From Luteimonas rhizosphaerae (lineage in GTDB: Bacteria > Pseudomonadota > Gammaproteobacteria > Xanthomonadales > Xanthomonadaceae): 64,000 nucleotides of DNA. The stretch lies in the NCBI RefSeq assembly GCF_002849595.1, contig NZ_NRQR01000018.1, positions 154,520 to 218,519 on the forward strand, read 5' to 3'. The notes below the pieces were generated by a model. That model did not search any database, had not been told where the DNA came from, and worked only from the letters and a program-made list of their open reading frames with translations. The position numbers and the translations under genes were made by a program. Below, in pieces: positions 10,205 to 21,400 of the stretch (its first letter is position 1; each line of letters begins with the position of its first letter).

Positions 10205-11367
10205 GCGGGAACGTCCTCGGGTATGCGGGTCGGCGTGCGGCCGGTGGGGCGGGGGCGCGGCGTCTCGCATCGAAGTCGTGGTTCACCGCCTGCCGTGCCG
10301 GCGGACGCACGTGGCGGCAGATCGTTGCGCCGCCGCGGCACCGCGACCGGCACGACGGCCGCCAGCACGCGCGCGGCCTCGGTCTCGCGCACGCGACGCC
10401 GCGGCTTGCGCGGCGGGCGCGGGCGCACGTCCGACAGCAGCCGCGCCAGCACGCCGGCGTCGACGTTGCCACCCGAGACCACCGCGACCTTGCGCTTGCC
10501 GGCGACGCGGCGGCCCGCCGCCAGCGCCAGCGCACCGGCGCCTTCGGCGATCACGTGTTCTTCCAGCGCCAGGCGCACCAGCGTCTCGCGCAGCTCGGCC
10601 TCGCGGACGATGACGATGTCGTCGAGCAGATCCGCCAGCAACACGCGGGTGATGTGGCCGGCCTCCTTGACCCGCACGCCGTCGGCCAGCGTGGTGACGG
10701 GATCGAACGGACTGTCGTCGCCACGCAGTACGCGCGCCATCGCGTCCACGCCCTCGACCTGTGCGCCGACGATGCGCACGCCCTGTGATTTCAGCGCCAG
10801 AGCGACGCCCGATGCCAGGCCGCCACCGCCGATCGGCACGATGACGACATCGGGCGTGAGGTGCGACGCGATCTCCAGCCCGACGGTGCCCTGGCCGGCG
10901 ATCACGTCGGCATCGTCGAAGGCCGACAGCAGGCGGAAGCCGTTCTGCCCGGCCAGTTCGGCGGCGAAGGTCTTGGCCTCGTCGTAGGTGTCGCCGTGCA
11001 GGCGCACGGTCGCGCCCCAGTGGGCGACGCCCGCGATCTTGGTCTCGGGCGCGCTCCTGGGCATCACCGTGATCGCCGGCACGCCGAGACGGTAGGCCGC
11101 CCACGCCATGCCCTGCGCGTGGTTGCCGGCGGACGCGGTGATGACCATGCGGTCGTCGCCACGCTCGCGCGCCGCCAGCAGGGCGTTCAGCGCGCCGCGC
11201 ACCTTGTAGGAGCCGGTGCGCTGCAGGTTCTCCAGCTTCAGCCAGCAGCCGAAGCGCTCGGCGTAGTGCATCGGCGTGACATCGAGATAGCGGCGCAGCC
11301 GCGCCTGCGCCGCCAGCACGTCGCTGGCGGTGACCCGGGGGGGGCGGCTTACGTCGGAATCCGTCAT
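10201..11367 (-). CDS. ilvA: Threonine dehydratase, short type without ACT domain
   Basis: This enzyme deaminates threonine to 2-ketobutyrate, the entry to isoleucine. The PLP fold is complete: [11 protein letters not shown] with the Schiff-base Lys near residue 59, [12 protein letters not shown], and the phosphate loop [10 protein letters not shown]. The family core ends near residue 318. Instead of the regulatory ACT-like domains of classical IlvA there is a 70-residue tail rich in Arg and Pro. So it resembles the catabolic TdcB type recruited to the operon, as in Xanthomonas; isoleucine feedback by the usual domain is not possible. It overlaps leuA by four bases and follows ilvE after 6 bases. 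Confidence 0.9.
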
Positions 11368-11373
11368 GGCACC

Positions 11374-12303
11374 TCAGACCGCCGTCAGCCAGCCGCGCTG
11401 CGTTTCAGCCTCGCCGCGCACCACGCTTGCGTACAGCGCGGCCAGCTCGCGGGTCACCGGGTTGTCGCCGTAGCGACGGTCCTCGATCGCCTGCACCGGC
11501 GCGACTTCGGCCGCGGTGCCGCAGGCGAAGACCTCGTCGGCGTCGCGCAGTTCCTCGACGCTGACCGCGCGCGATTCGGCGCCGCTCAACGTGATCAGGG
11601 TGTCGCGGGTGATGCCGGGCAGCGCGTCGCGATGCTGCACCGCGGTCACGCGCCCGGCCTTGACGAGGAAGACGTTGGCGCCGGTGCACTCGACGACGAA
11701 ACCGTCGGCATCGGTGAACAGCGCTTCGTCGAAGCCGCGCGCCTTGCTCTCGCGCTTGGCCAGGATCGAGTTGATGTAGGCGCCGCACAGCTTCAGCGGC
11801 GGCAGCGAATCCGCCGGATTGCGCCGCCACGTGCTGACGCCCACGCGCGCACGGGCGCCGGCCAGATGCACCCGGGTCGCGGTGGTCGCGACCATCAGGT
11901 GCTCGGTGTGGCCGTCGACATCCAGGCCGAAGCTGCCCGCGCCGAACCAGGCCAGCGGGCGGATGTAGGCATCGCGGTGCCGGTTCGCGCGCAGCGTCGC
12001 CAGCACGGCATCGGTGGCGACGGCGGGATCGAATGCCATGCCCAGCAGCGCCGCACCCTGGCGCATGCGTTCCATGTGCTCGGGCAGGCGGAACACCGCG
12101 GCGCCATCGGCGGTGGCATAGGCACGGATGCCTTCGAACACCCCGCTGCCGTAGTGCATCGCATGTGTGGTCAGGCCGGCCTGCAGCGCGTCGATGTCGC
12201 ACAGCGTGCCGTCGAACCAGGCTCGGGGCTGCGCGGGCGCAACGGCCTCCGCGATCGACGGCCCCTGCGCCGGCGCGGCCTCGGCCACGGCATTCAGCGA
12301 CAT
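11374..12303 (-). CDS. ilvE: Branched-chain amino acid aminotransferase
   Basis: IlvE transfers the amino group between glutamate and the three branched-chain keto acids. The 309-residue protein belongs to fold-type IV PLP enzymes: THAMHYGSGVFEGIRAY near residue 47, the region LKLCGAYINSILAK with the likely PLP Lys, and ECTGANVFLV. The ATG at 12303 overlaps the ilvM stop by 10 bases. The usual Xanthomonas operon runs ilvM straight into the dehydratase gene as I recall it, so ilvE here would be an insertion in the gene order. Confidence 0.92.
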   Translation of the reverse strand: MSLNAVAEAAPAQGPSIAEAVAPAQPRAWFDGTLCDIDALQAGLTTHAMHYGSGVFEGIRAYATADGAAVFRLPEHMERMRQGAALLGMAFDPAVATDAVLATLRANRHRDAYIRPLAWFGAGSFGLDVDGHTEHLMVATTATRVHLAGARARVGVSTWRRNPADSLPPLKLCGAYINSILAKRESKARGFDEALFTDADGFVVECTGANVFLVKAGRVTAVQHRDALPGITRDTLITLSGAESRAVSVEELRDADEVFACGTAAEVAPVQAIEDRRYGDNPVTRELAALYASVVRGEAETQRGWLTAV

Positions 12304-12530
12304 GGCTGCACCTCCACCGCCAGGCAGTCGTAGAGCTTCGCCAGCTGGCCCTGCAAGGCGGCGGGCGCGCGGTCGCTCTCCACGGTCATGCGCAGCTGCC
12401 ACTGGTCGCGGTCGGCGTGCGCGTCGCCCTCGAACGACAGCGGGCGAAAGCCGCGTCGTTCGGTGGTCCCCAGCACGCGCACCAGCGCGCCCTCGGCGCG
12501 GCGCAGGGTCATCTCACACTGGTAGCGCAT
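12294..12530 (-). CDS. ilvM: Acetolactate synthase small subunit, IlvM type
   Basis: The 78-residue protein has a single ACT-like domain (QCEMTLRRAEGALVRVLGTTERRGF, then a C-terminal AKLYDCLAVEV), the pattern of the short regulatory subunits IlvM. It would bind the large subunit IlvG and support its activity. The ATG at 12530 overlaps the end of ilvG, as in enteric ilvGM. This gene is intact although ilvG upstream is interrupted. Confidence 0.88.
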   Translation of the reverse strand: MRYQCEMTLRRAEGALVRVLGTTERRGFRPLSFEGDAHADRDQWQLRMTVESDRAPAALQGQLAKLYDCLAVEVQPCR

Positions 12531-14238
12531 GGCTCGGTTCCTTGGAGGCGGGGGCGGTGGGCGCAGCCGGCGCCGGGCCGACGTCGAGCGAGGCGACCTC
12601 GTCGGCATCGAGCATCTGCGCGTTGTTGTGATTCGGCGGCACCAGCGGCCAGACATTGGCGGCGGTGTCGATGGCGACGTGCAGCAGCGCCGGGCCCGGG
12701 GTGTCCAGCAGGGCCTGCAGCGCGGCTTCGACATCGGCGGCCTTGTCGACCGACAGCGCCGCGATGCCGAACGCACGCGCGACTTCGGCGAAGTCGGGGT
12801 TGTCGGACAGGTCGATCTCGGAATAGCGCCGCTCGAAGAACAGCTCCTGCCACTGGCGCACCATGCCCAACGCCTGGTTGTCGAGCAGCACGATCTTCAC
12901 CGGCAGGCGGTAGCGACGCAGCGTCGCCAGCTCCTGCACGTTCATCAGGAACGAACCGTCGCCGCTGACGCAGACCACGCGCCGCGACGGATCTTCCAGC
13001 TGCGCGCCGATCGCCGCGGGCAGGCCGAAGCCCATCGCGCCCAGCGCGCCGCTGGTCAGATGTTTGCGCGGATGGTCGAAGCGCCAGTGCTGCGCGACCC
13101 ACATCTGGTGCTGGCCGACATCGCAGGCGACCACGGGCGGGTGCGAACACCTTGTCGCCGGGCGCGTCATAGCGCGCGGCGAACTGCGACCGGCGCTGGT
13201 CGCACAGCTGCCGCCAGGCCTCGCGCGCGGCGGCATGGCGCCCGCCCATCTGCGCCGCGCACGGCGCCGCCAGCCGCGACAGGCTGGTCGCGACATCGCC
13301 GCAGACCGCGACATCGGTCGCGCGCAGCTTGCCGATCTCGCAGCCGTCGCCATCCAGATGCACGATCCGCGCGTGCGGCGCGAACTCGGCCAGCTTGCCG
13401 GTCGCGCGGTCGTCGAAGCGCGCGCCGACGACCAGCAGCAGATCCGATTCCTGCACCGCCAGGTTCGCCGCGCGCGTGCCGTGCATGCCCAGCATGCCCA
13501 GGTTCGCCGCATGCGCCGGCGACAGGGCACCGAGACCGCGCAGGGTCAGCACGGTCGGGATCCGGGTCAGGTCGGCGAATTCGCGAAACGCCTCCAGCGC
13601 CTCGCCCAGGATGATGCCGCCGCCGCCGTAGACCACCGGGCGCTCGGCCTGGGAGATCATCGCCGCGGCCTCGTGGATCGCATGGTCGGCGCAGCCCGGC
13701 ATGGTGTCGGCCTGCGACGGCACGTGCGCGCCCAGATGCGCGGCATCGCCGATCTGCACGTCCTTCGGCAGGTCGATCAGCACCGGCCCGGGCCGGCCGG
13801 ATCGCGCGATACGGAAGGCTTCGGCGACGACGTTCGGCAGCTCGTCGACGCTGCGCAGCAGGAAGCTGTGCTTGACGATCGGCAGGGTCATGCCGAACAC
13901 GTCCAGCTCCTGGAACGCATCCGTGCCCAGCAACGGCGTCGCCACCTGGCCGGTGATGACGACCATCGGCACCGAGTCCAGCATCGCATCGGCGATGCCG
14001 GTGATCAGGTTCGACGCGCCGGGACCGGACGTCGCAACGCACACTCCGACGCGCCCGCTGGCCCGCGCAAACCCGTTCGCGGCGAAGGCCGCGCCCTGCT
14101 CGTGGCGGACGAGTACGTGCTTCAACGACGCGCCGTGCAGCGCGTCGTAGAACGGCATGATCGCGCCGCCCGGATACCCGAAGATCGTCTCGACGCCTTC
14201 GGCTTCCAGGGCCTGCACCAGCCAGCGCGCGCCGTTCA

Positions 14239-14239
<1 letters not shown>
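12514..14239 (-). pseudogene. ilvG: Acetolactate synthase large subunit, frameshifted
   Basis: The TPP enzyme that makes acetolactate and acetohydroxybutyrate is encoded in two phases. The first 366 or so codons (14239 to about 13140) run from NGARWLVQALEAEGVETIFG through the catalytic Glu region (VRHEQGAAFAANG) and the central domain to GDKVFAP. The rest (about 13138 to 12514) resumes in another phase with PVVACDVGQHQMWVAQHW, the metal motif GDGSFLMNVQELAT and a normal C-terminus. Family alignment from memory expects about 14-17 residues between GDKVFAP and VVACDVG; these are missing. So an internal deletion of a length not divisible by three is the best explanation. The start overlaps the ilvC stop by one base. 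Real inactivation, as in E. coli K-12 ilvG, or an assembly error are both possible. Confidence 0.88.
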
Positions 14240-15243
<1,004 letters not shown>

Positions 15244-15295
15244 GGACGCGTTCCGGTTGGTGGGTGAAGGCGGGTCGGGGACTGCGGCGCGGACG

Positions 15296-15327
15296 AAAAA
15301 AAACCCCGCGCCTGGGGCGCGGGGTTT
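15296..15327 (-). terminator. ilv operon attenuator terminator
   Basis: A 12-base-pair stem (15301-15312 with 15316-15327, three-base loop) is GC-pure except for its three outer A-T pairs. It is followed on the minus strand by eight consecutive T (complement of 15296-15303). It lies between the leader peptide stop and ilvC, the place of an attenuator. A second hairpin upstream (TGCGT/ACGCA around the leader stop codon, about 15349-15367) is a candidate pause structure. Confidence 0.9.
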
Positions 15328-15361
15328 CGGTTCTTTCGACCTAGAGGTGATGCGTTTCTAG

Positions 15362-15496
15362 CTACGCACTCCCCATCCCCGCGCCTGGCTGGACGGTAAT
15401 AAGGAGGCCTACGAGAAGGTTGGACGCGCGACGCGCTGCCGGGGCGCCGGAAACGGCGGCCTGCGGGATGCGGAAATGGATGGTGCGATGCGTCAT
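15362..15496 (-). CDS. ilvL: ilv leader peptide (attenuation)
   Basis: A 44-codon frame starts at the ATG at 15496 and stops with TAG at 15362-15364, 35 bases before the terminator stem. Its residues 26-35 read NLLVGLLITV, that is four Leu, two Val, one Ile and one Thr codon in ten, just the products and precursors of the downstream genes. Stalling here for lack of charged tRNA would be expected to prevent the terminator from forming. It is not similar in sequence to E. coli IlvL beyond this codon run. The assignment rests on position, codon content and the terminator. Confidence 0.85.
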   Translation of the reverse strand: MTHRTIHFRIPQAAVSGAPAARRASNLLVGLLITVQPGAGMGSA

Positions 15497-15504
15497 GGGG
15501 ACCG

Positions 15505-15533
15505 AGAGAACCACGCGGCAAAACACGTGTCAA
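15505..15533 (-). promoter_or_regulatory. Probable ilv operon promoter
   Basis: A perfect -35 box TTGACA (15533-15528) is followed after 17 bases by TTCTCT (15510-15505), a weak -10. It ends 8 bases before the leader ATG, so the transcript leader would be very short or the true -10 is shifted slightly. There is no better candidate between the topoisomerase gene and the leader peptide. Confidence 0.5.
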
Positions 15534-15574
15534 CAGTTACGTCGTGAACCATTGACGCGCGGGGTCACGGGCCG

Positions 15575-16663
15575 TCAGCGCCTGCCTGCGCTGCGATGCG
15601 CGCGTCGCAGCAGCTTGAGTGCGGCGTTTTCCCACTTGCGCGCGCCGCGTGCATCGCCGGCCGCGCGCTGCAGGCGGCCATCGCGCCACGCGGCATAGAG
15701 CACCGGATCGATATAGGCCTTGCGGCACACCGCGACGGTATTGCCGAGCGCATCGGCGACGTCGGCGACGACGATCTTCTCCTGCGTCGCGAGCGCGCGT
15801 TCGCTCGGTTCGCGACCCTGCTTGCCTTCGGGCAACGGCATCGCGGCGAAACGACGGAACGCCATCAGCGTGCCGCCCCAGGTGCGGAAATCCTTGGCCG
15901 TGAACGGCCCGCCCATCGCCTCGCGCAGGTAGTCGTTGACCATGCCGGAATCGATGCCGTGACGCTCGCCGTCGTCGTCGAGATACTGGAACAGCGCCTG
16001 GCCCGGCAACTGCTGCACCGTGCTGACGAGCTTCGCGAGCCTGGCGTCGTCGAGCGTGATCTCCTGCTCCTGCCCGCTCTTGCCGCGGAATTTCAGGCGC
16101 GCGCGTCCGGCGCGGGCCAGCTCGAAGTGCCGGTTGCGCAACGTCGTCAGGCCGAACGAGCCGTTGCTGCGCGTGTAGCTGTCGTTGCCGACGCGTACGA
16201 AGGTCTGCGCCATCAGCGAGACGACAATCGCGAGCACCTTGTCGCGCGGCAGGCCGGGCAGTTTGAGATCACGACGCAACGCGCGACGCAGGCGCGGCAA
16301 TGCGGTCGCGAACGCGACGATGCGGTCGAACTTGCCGTCGCCGCGGACCTCGCTCCAGTCGGGGTGGTAGCGGTACTGCTTGCGCCCGCGTGCGTCGCGA
16401 CCCGTCGCCTGCAGGTGGCCGTTGGGTCGTGCGCAGATCCAGACGTCGGTATACGCCGGCGGCACCGCGAGGCGGCGCGCGCGCGCCAGCGTGTCGGCGT
16501 CGCGCACGGCCTTGCCATCTGGGTCGCGATACGCGAATCCCTTGCCGGCGCGCACGCGCCGGATACCGGGTTCGGTGTCGCTGACCCATCGCAGGCCGGC
16601 GGCGCGTGCGATGCGTACGGGATCGTTCGAGGGGTCGGGGAGGATCGGGCGGGTGTCGGACAT
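15575..16663 (-). CDS. DNA topoisomerase IB
   Basis: This is the bacterial poxvirus-like type IB topoisomerase, which nicks and relaxes DNA through a 3'-phosphotyrosine bond. The ATG at 16663 (MSDTRPILPDPSNDPV) gives 362 residues. Signatures: the N-terminal region RWVSDTEPGIRRVRAGKGFAY, YRYHPDWSEVRGDGKFDR, RVGNDSYTRSNGSFGLTTLR, FRGKSGQEQEI, KDFRTWGGT and the active-site segment TVAVCRKAYIDP with the likely nucleophilic Tyr. It shares the strand with the ilv operon, ending about 80 bases before the ilv leader start codon, and is divergent from the BON gene. Such enzymes are scattered among proteobacteria and are not essential. Confidence 0.93.
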   Translation of the reverse strand: MSDTRPILPDPSNDPVRIARAAGLRWVSDTEPGIRRVRAGKGFAYRDPDGKAVRDADTLARARRLAVPPAYTDVWICARPNGHLQATGRDARGRKQYRYHPDWSEVRGDGKFDRIVAFATALPRLRRALRRDLKLPGLPRDKVLAIVVSLMAQTFVRVGNDSYTRSNGSFGLTTLRNRHFELARAGRARLKFRGKSGQEQEITLDDARLAKLVSTVQQLPGQALFQYLDDDGERHGIDSGMVNDYLREAMGGPFTAKDFRTWGGTLMAFRRFAAMPLPEGKQGREPSERALATQEKIVVADVADALGNTVAVCRKAYIDPVLYAAWRDGRLQRAAGDARGARKWENAALKLLRRAHRSAGRR

Positions 16664-16791
16664 GCGCAGCTGGATAGCAGCGCGCCGATCAGCGTTTCGT
16701 GAACGGAATCGTCGCACTCCGGGCAGCGCTTCACCTCCCTGGCACGGGAGCGCGCGGAGACTCGGCGCCACACAACCTCTGGAGCACGACG

Positions 16792-17154
16792 ATGAAGACC
16801 ACCTTTGCCCGCAAGAGCCTGCTCGTGAGCGCGATTGCCGGTGCGCTGCTGTTCGCAGGCAGCGTGTCCGCGCAGGAAACGGCCGATCGCTCGGAGATGA
16901 CCACCGCCGCGAACACCGAGTCCGCGCAGCCGATGTCCGACACCTGGATCACCACCAAGGTGAAGGCCGATCTGCTCGCCGAGAGCGACGTGTCGGGTCT
17001 CGACATCAGCGTGGAAACCGCCAACGGCACCGTCAGCCTGTCGGGCGACGTCGACAACCAGGCGCAGATCGATCGTGCGACCGCGATCGCCCGTGAGATC
17101 GAAGGCGTCAAGAGCGGCGATGCGAAGCAGTTGAAGGTCAAGCGCGGCATGTGA
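16792..17154 (+). CDS. Periplasmic BON-domain protein
   Basis: The 120-residue protein has a clear signal peptide (KTTFARKSLLVSAIAGALLF, cleavage after SVSAQ or nearby) and one BON domain from about residue 50: VKADLLAESDVSGLDISVET, then NGTVSLSGDVDNQAQIDRA and a final strand. It resembles OsmY-type proteins, thought to stabilise the envelope under osmotic stress by binding phospholipid. The ATG at 16792 follows CTGGAG at 16779-16784. A terminator follows immediately, so it is a single-gene unit. Confidence 0.88.
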   Translation: MKTTFARKSLLVSAIAGALLFAGSVSAQETADRSEMTTAANTESAQPMSDTWITTKVKADLLAESDVSGLDISVETANGTVSLSGDVDNQAQIDRATAIAREIEGVKSGDAKQLKVKRGM

Positions 17155-17166
17155 TGCCGGCGCATG

Positions 17167-17203
17167 ACGCCTCCCGGTCCATGAGGGTCGGGAGGCGTTT
17201 TTC
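17167..17203 (+). terminator. Rho-independent terminator after BON gene
   Basis: The arms 17167-17176 and 17189-17198 (ACGCCTCCCG/CGGGAGGCGT) form a 10-base-pair stem with a 12-base loop, followed by a T-rich run (17198-17202). It starts 13 bases after the BON stop codon. Confidence 0.85.
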
Positions 17204-17239
17204 ATTTGTGGCACGCCAATTCGAAAAGAGGATTCCCCC

Positions 17240-18268
17240 ATGTCATCGAACACGCCTCGAGCCGACACGTCCGCCGATGCCGCGCTGCGCGATGCGCGCC
17301 AGCAGGCCGAACGCGCGGCGGACGCGCAACGCAGGATCCAGTCCGATGCGACGGAACGCGCCCGGCAACGCGCCGATGCGGCGGAGGACGACGCACCCGT
17401 GCAGGCAGGCGCGCGCGAGCAGCCCGAGAATCCGATGCCGGCCCAGCATCTCGACAAGCCCGGCAACGAGCACGCGCTCGATCTCGCGCCGCGTTTCCTC
17501 GCGCCCGACTATCGCGGCAGCGGCAAGCTCGACGGCATGCGCGCGGTCGTGACCGGCGGCGACTCCGGCATCGGCCGCGCGGTCGCGGTGCTGTTCGCGC
17601 GCGAAGGCGCGGATGTCGCCATCGTCTATCTCGACGAACACGAGGACGCGGCGACGACCGTGTCGCACATCGAGGAGGAAGGCCGGCGCGGCCTGGCGAT
17701 CTCCGGCGACGTCAAGGATCCCGCGTTCTGCCGCCAGGCCGTGCAGGCGACGGTCGATGCCTTCGGCGGCCTCGACATCCTCGTCAACAACGCGGCGTTC
17801 CAGCAGCACGTCGACCACATCGAGGATCTCGCCGATGCGCAGATCCTGGAGACGCTGCACACCAACATCGCCGGTTACATGTACATGGCGCGCGCCGCAC
17901 TGCCGCACATGCGGCAGGGCGCGAGCATCATCAACTCCGGGTCGGAGACCGGCCTGTTCGGCAGCAGCGCGCTGCTCGACTATTCGGCGACCAAGGGCGC
18001 GATCCACGCGTTCACCAAGGCACTGGCGAGCCAGCTGCTGCCGCGCGGCATCCGCGTCAATGCGGTCGCGCCGGGGCCGGTGTGGACGCCGCTGAATCCG
18101 GCCGACCGCTCGGCGGACGAGATCACCGGGTTCGGCAAGAAGAGCGACATAGGCCGCCCCGCGCAGCCCGAGGAAGTCTCGCCGGCGTACGTGTTCCTCG
18201 CGTCGCCCGTGACCGCGTCCTACGTCAACGGCGTCGTGCTGCCGGTCATGGGCGGTCCGACCGGCTGA
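17240..18268 (+). CDS. Short-chain dehydrogenase/reductase, YghA-like
   Basis: The 342-residue protein has an N-terminal charged, Ala- and Arg-rich low-complexity region (about 1-75), then a classical Rossmann SDR core: TGGDSGIGRAVA (cofactor loop), NNAAFQQ, the catalytic Ser in INSGSETG, and Tyr-Lys in LDYSATKGA. It ends VNGVVLPVMGGPTG. The motif and the extended N-terminus match the YghA group of NADP-dependent oxidoreductases, often linked to stress; the substrate is unknown. It begins 37 bases after the terminator of the BON gene, so it has its own promoter. Confidence 0.88.
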   Translation: MSSNTPRADTSADAALRDARQQAERAADAQRRIQSDATERARQRADAAEDDAPVQAGAREQPENPMPAQHLDKPGNEHALDLAPRFLAPDYRGSGKLDGMRAVVTGGDSGIGRAVAVLFAREGADVAIVYLDEHEDAATTVSHIEEEGRRGLAISGDVKDPAFCRQAVQATVDAFGGLDILVNNAAFQQHVDHIEDLADAQILETLHTNIAGYMYMARAALPHMRQGASIINSGSETGLFGSSALLDYSATKGAIHAFTKALASQLLPRGIRVNAVAPGPVWTPLNPADRSADEITGFGKKSDIGRPAQPEEVSPAYVFLASPVTASYVNGVVLPVMGGPTG

Positions 18269-18477
18269 TCCGCACATCCGCGCGGGCCTGTGCAACGCAG
18301 GCCCGCGTGTCGTCCGGGACCGTCTTGCAGTCGGTATCCAGTCGGTACGCAGGCGGACAGGCGGCCTGCGCGCCCGCCGGCAGCGATGCCTCTGGCGGCC
18401 ACTGGACCTGCGGGACCCGCCGATCGCCGTTCCACGTCAGTTCCGAGGACGCCATCAGCCGCGTCGCGAATGGGACG

Positions 18478-21400
18478 TCAGCGGCGCAGCAGCGTCCCCA
18501 CGCGTCCGCGCAGGCCGAGCGTCATCACCAGCAGGCACGGCAGGAACGTGAGCGTCACCACCGTGGAGCAGGCGAGGCCCGCGAGCACGATCACGCCCAG
18601 CCCCCGGTAGAGCTCGGTGCCCGCGCCCGGGATCAGCACCAGCGGCGCGAGGCCGAACAGCGTGGTGCACGTCGACATCAGGATCGGCCGCAGCCGGATG
18701 CGCACCGCGTCGGCGACCGCCTGCACCGCGTCGACGCCGTCCTCCTCGATCCGCGCGAACGCCTCCGACACCACCAGGATCGGGTTGTTGACCACGGTGC
18801 CCAGCAGCACCAGGAACCCGAGCAGGGTGATCATGTCGAACGGCTGCGACACGCCGCCCAGGCCCAGCATCCCCAGCACCCCGCCGACGCCGTTGAGCAG
18901 TGCCAGCCCCAGGATGCCGCCTGCGATGCCCAGCGGCACCGTCGCCATCACGTACAGCGGCCGGCCCCAGTGGCGGAAGATCGCGACCAGCAGCAGGTAC
19001 GACAGCAGCAGCGCGATCGCGAAGTTGCCGGCCACCGCCTCGCGCGTCGCGGTGAGCTGGTCGCTGGCGCCGGAGATCTGCATGGTCACGTCGGGCGGCA
19101 GCTCGCCGTCGGCGGCCATCGCCTCGAGCAGGTCGCGGGTCACCGTGTCGACGCCGGTCTCCAGCGCGACCTCGCGCGGCGGCACGATGTTGAGCGTGAC
19201 CGTGCGCCGGCCGTCGAGGCGGCGGATGCTGTCGGTGTTGGCGGACTCGCGGAAGTCGGCGAGCGCGGAGACCGGCAGCACCGCGCCCGACGGCGTCGCC
19301 ACCGGCAGGTCGCGCAGCCGCTCCAGGCGCTGCTCGCTGCCGGCGCTGCTGAACAGGTACACGTCGACCTTGTCGTCGCCGAGGATCAGCTCGTCGACGA
19401 AGGCGCCGTCGCTGAGCGCGGCGACCGAGAACCCGAAGCTGTCGGCGTCCAGGCCGGTCTCCGCCAGCCGGTCCCAGCGCGGTTCCAGCTCGACCAGCGG
19501 CTGGTCGAGGCTCAGCGAGGTCGGGTCGGAGTTGATGCGCGCGCCCTCGAACAGGTCCTGCGCGCGCGCGTAGGCGACGCCCGCCACGGCATAGAGTTCG
19601 TCGAGGTCGACGCCGGAGATGTCGACGTTGATGCTGCGCGTGCCGCCGTCGTTGCTGGAGATGATCGAGCCGCGCGACGAGAACGCACGCATGCCGGGAT
19701 ACGCTTGGAAGCGCGCGTCGAGCGCGTCCATTACCGCATCGATGTCGGACGGTTCCTTGGGCTCGGTGATGATGCGCAGCCCCTGCGGATTCACCGACAG
19801 GTTGAAGTACGCCAGCGCCGGCATGTCGGTGTCGCCGTCGGCGAACTTGTCCGGCGATTCGTCGAGGTGTGGCAGCAGCCCGTCGCTGATCTCGCGCGCG
19901 ATGCCGGCCATCTCGGTGAGGTTGTAGCCGGCCGGCGCGATCAGCTGCGAGAACGTCTTCGGCTCCTCGCCTTCGGGCAGGTACTCCGCGGGCGGGGTCA
20001 GCAGCCACAGCACGAGCGCCGCGGCGACGACGGTGCCGGCGACCAGCCGCCCAGCGGTCGAAGAACGCCGTGCCCGGCGCGTCGGCGTCGACATCACCCG
20101 TCGCCAGGCGCGCGCCCAGCGCCGGCACCACGGTCACCGCGATCAGCATCGAGGCGAAGATCGAGGCCGAGATCGCGATCGCGATGTCGGAGTACAGCTG
20201 GCCGGCCTCCTCCTCGATCAGCAGGATCGGCGCGAACACCAGGATCGTGGTCAGCGTCGACGCCAGCACCGCCTTCCACACGCGCTGCACGCCTTCGACC
20301 GCCGCCTCGAAGCGTTCCAGCCCGCGCCGCCGCGCCTGGTCGATGCTCTCCAGCACGACGATGGTGTTGTCGACGGTCATGCCGATCGCAAACGCGACGC
20401 CGGCCATCGAGATCACGTTGAGCGTGCGCCCGGCCAGCAGCAGGCCGACGAACGCGGCGATCGTGCAGATCGGAATCGCGATGACGCCGGTCAGCGTCGC
20501 CCGGCCCGAGCGCAGGAACGCGAACATCACCAGCGTCGCCAGCAGCGCGCCGAGCGCGAGGTTGGTCCAGACATTGGCCACCGAGTCCTCGACGTAGCGC
20601 ACGTCGTCGCTGGACAGCGTCATCTCCAGCCCCAGCGGCGCCAGCAACTCGGCGTTGATGCGCTCGACCTCGGGCAGCGCCGCGTACTTGATGTCGATGA
20701 CGTTGGACCCGGGCTCGCGACGGATCGACAGGCTCAGCGCCGGCTGGCCGTTGTTGAACGACAGGTCGCGGCGCTCGAAGTGGTCGAGCGAGACGGTGCC
20801 CACGTCGCGCAGCCGCACCAGCGCGCCGTCGCGCTCGGCGATCACCAGCTGGTCGACGGCGTCGACCTCGGTGAAGCGGCCGACGGTGCGCACCAGGTAG
20901 CGGCGCTTGCCGGCGTCGAGGTCGCCGGCGGAGCTGTCGACGTTGCGCAGCCGCATCGCGTCGCGCACGTCGGCCATCGACAGGCCGCGCGCCGCGAGCC
21001 GCGCGGGGTCTAGCTCGATCCGCACCTGGCGCTCGCTGCCGCCGCCGACCTCGACCAGGGCGACGCCGTCGACGCGCTCCATCCGGGGACGGACGTTGTC
21101 CTCGACGTAGTCGCGCATCATGTCGAGGTCGAGGTCGAGCGCGCTGTCGGCGCGGCGACCGATGCGGAAGTACATGAACGCGTTGTCGGAGAACGAGCTG
21201 GTGGTCAGCGCCGGGTCGTCGACGTTTTCCGGGTAGCCCGATACCTGGCTGAGCGCGTTGTTGGTGCGGACCAGCGCCTCGTTGATGTCGACGCCGAACG
21301 GGAACTCGAGTTCGATCGTCGCGCGCCCGGTGGTGGCCGTGGACACCATGCGTGCCAGGTTGGGCAGGGTGCGCAGCACCTGCTCCTGCTCGATCACGAT

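Noticed and set aside
17206..20421. Very long open frame on the plus strand (over 1000 codons)
   Set aside because: Its middle is rich in Gln, Arg and Ala and lies antisense to the RND pump; it also covers the dehydrogenase in another phase. High GC content makes such long antisense frames common.
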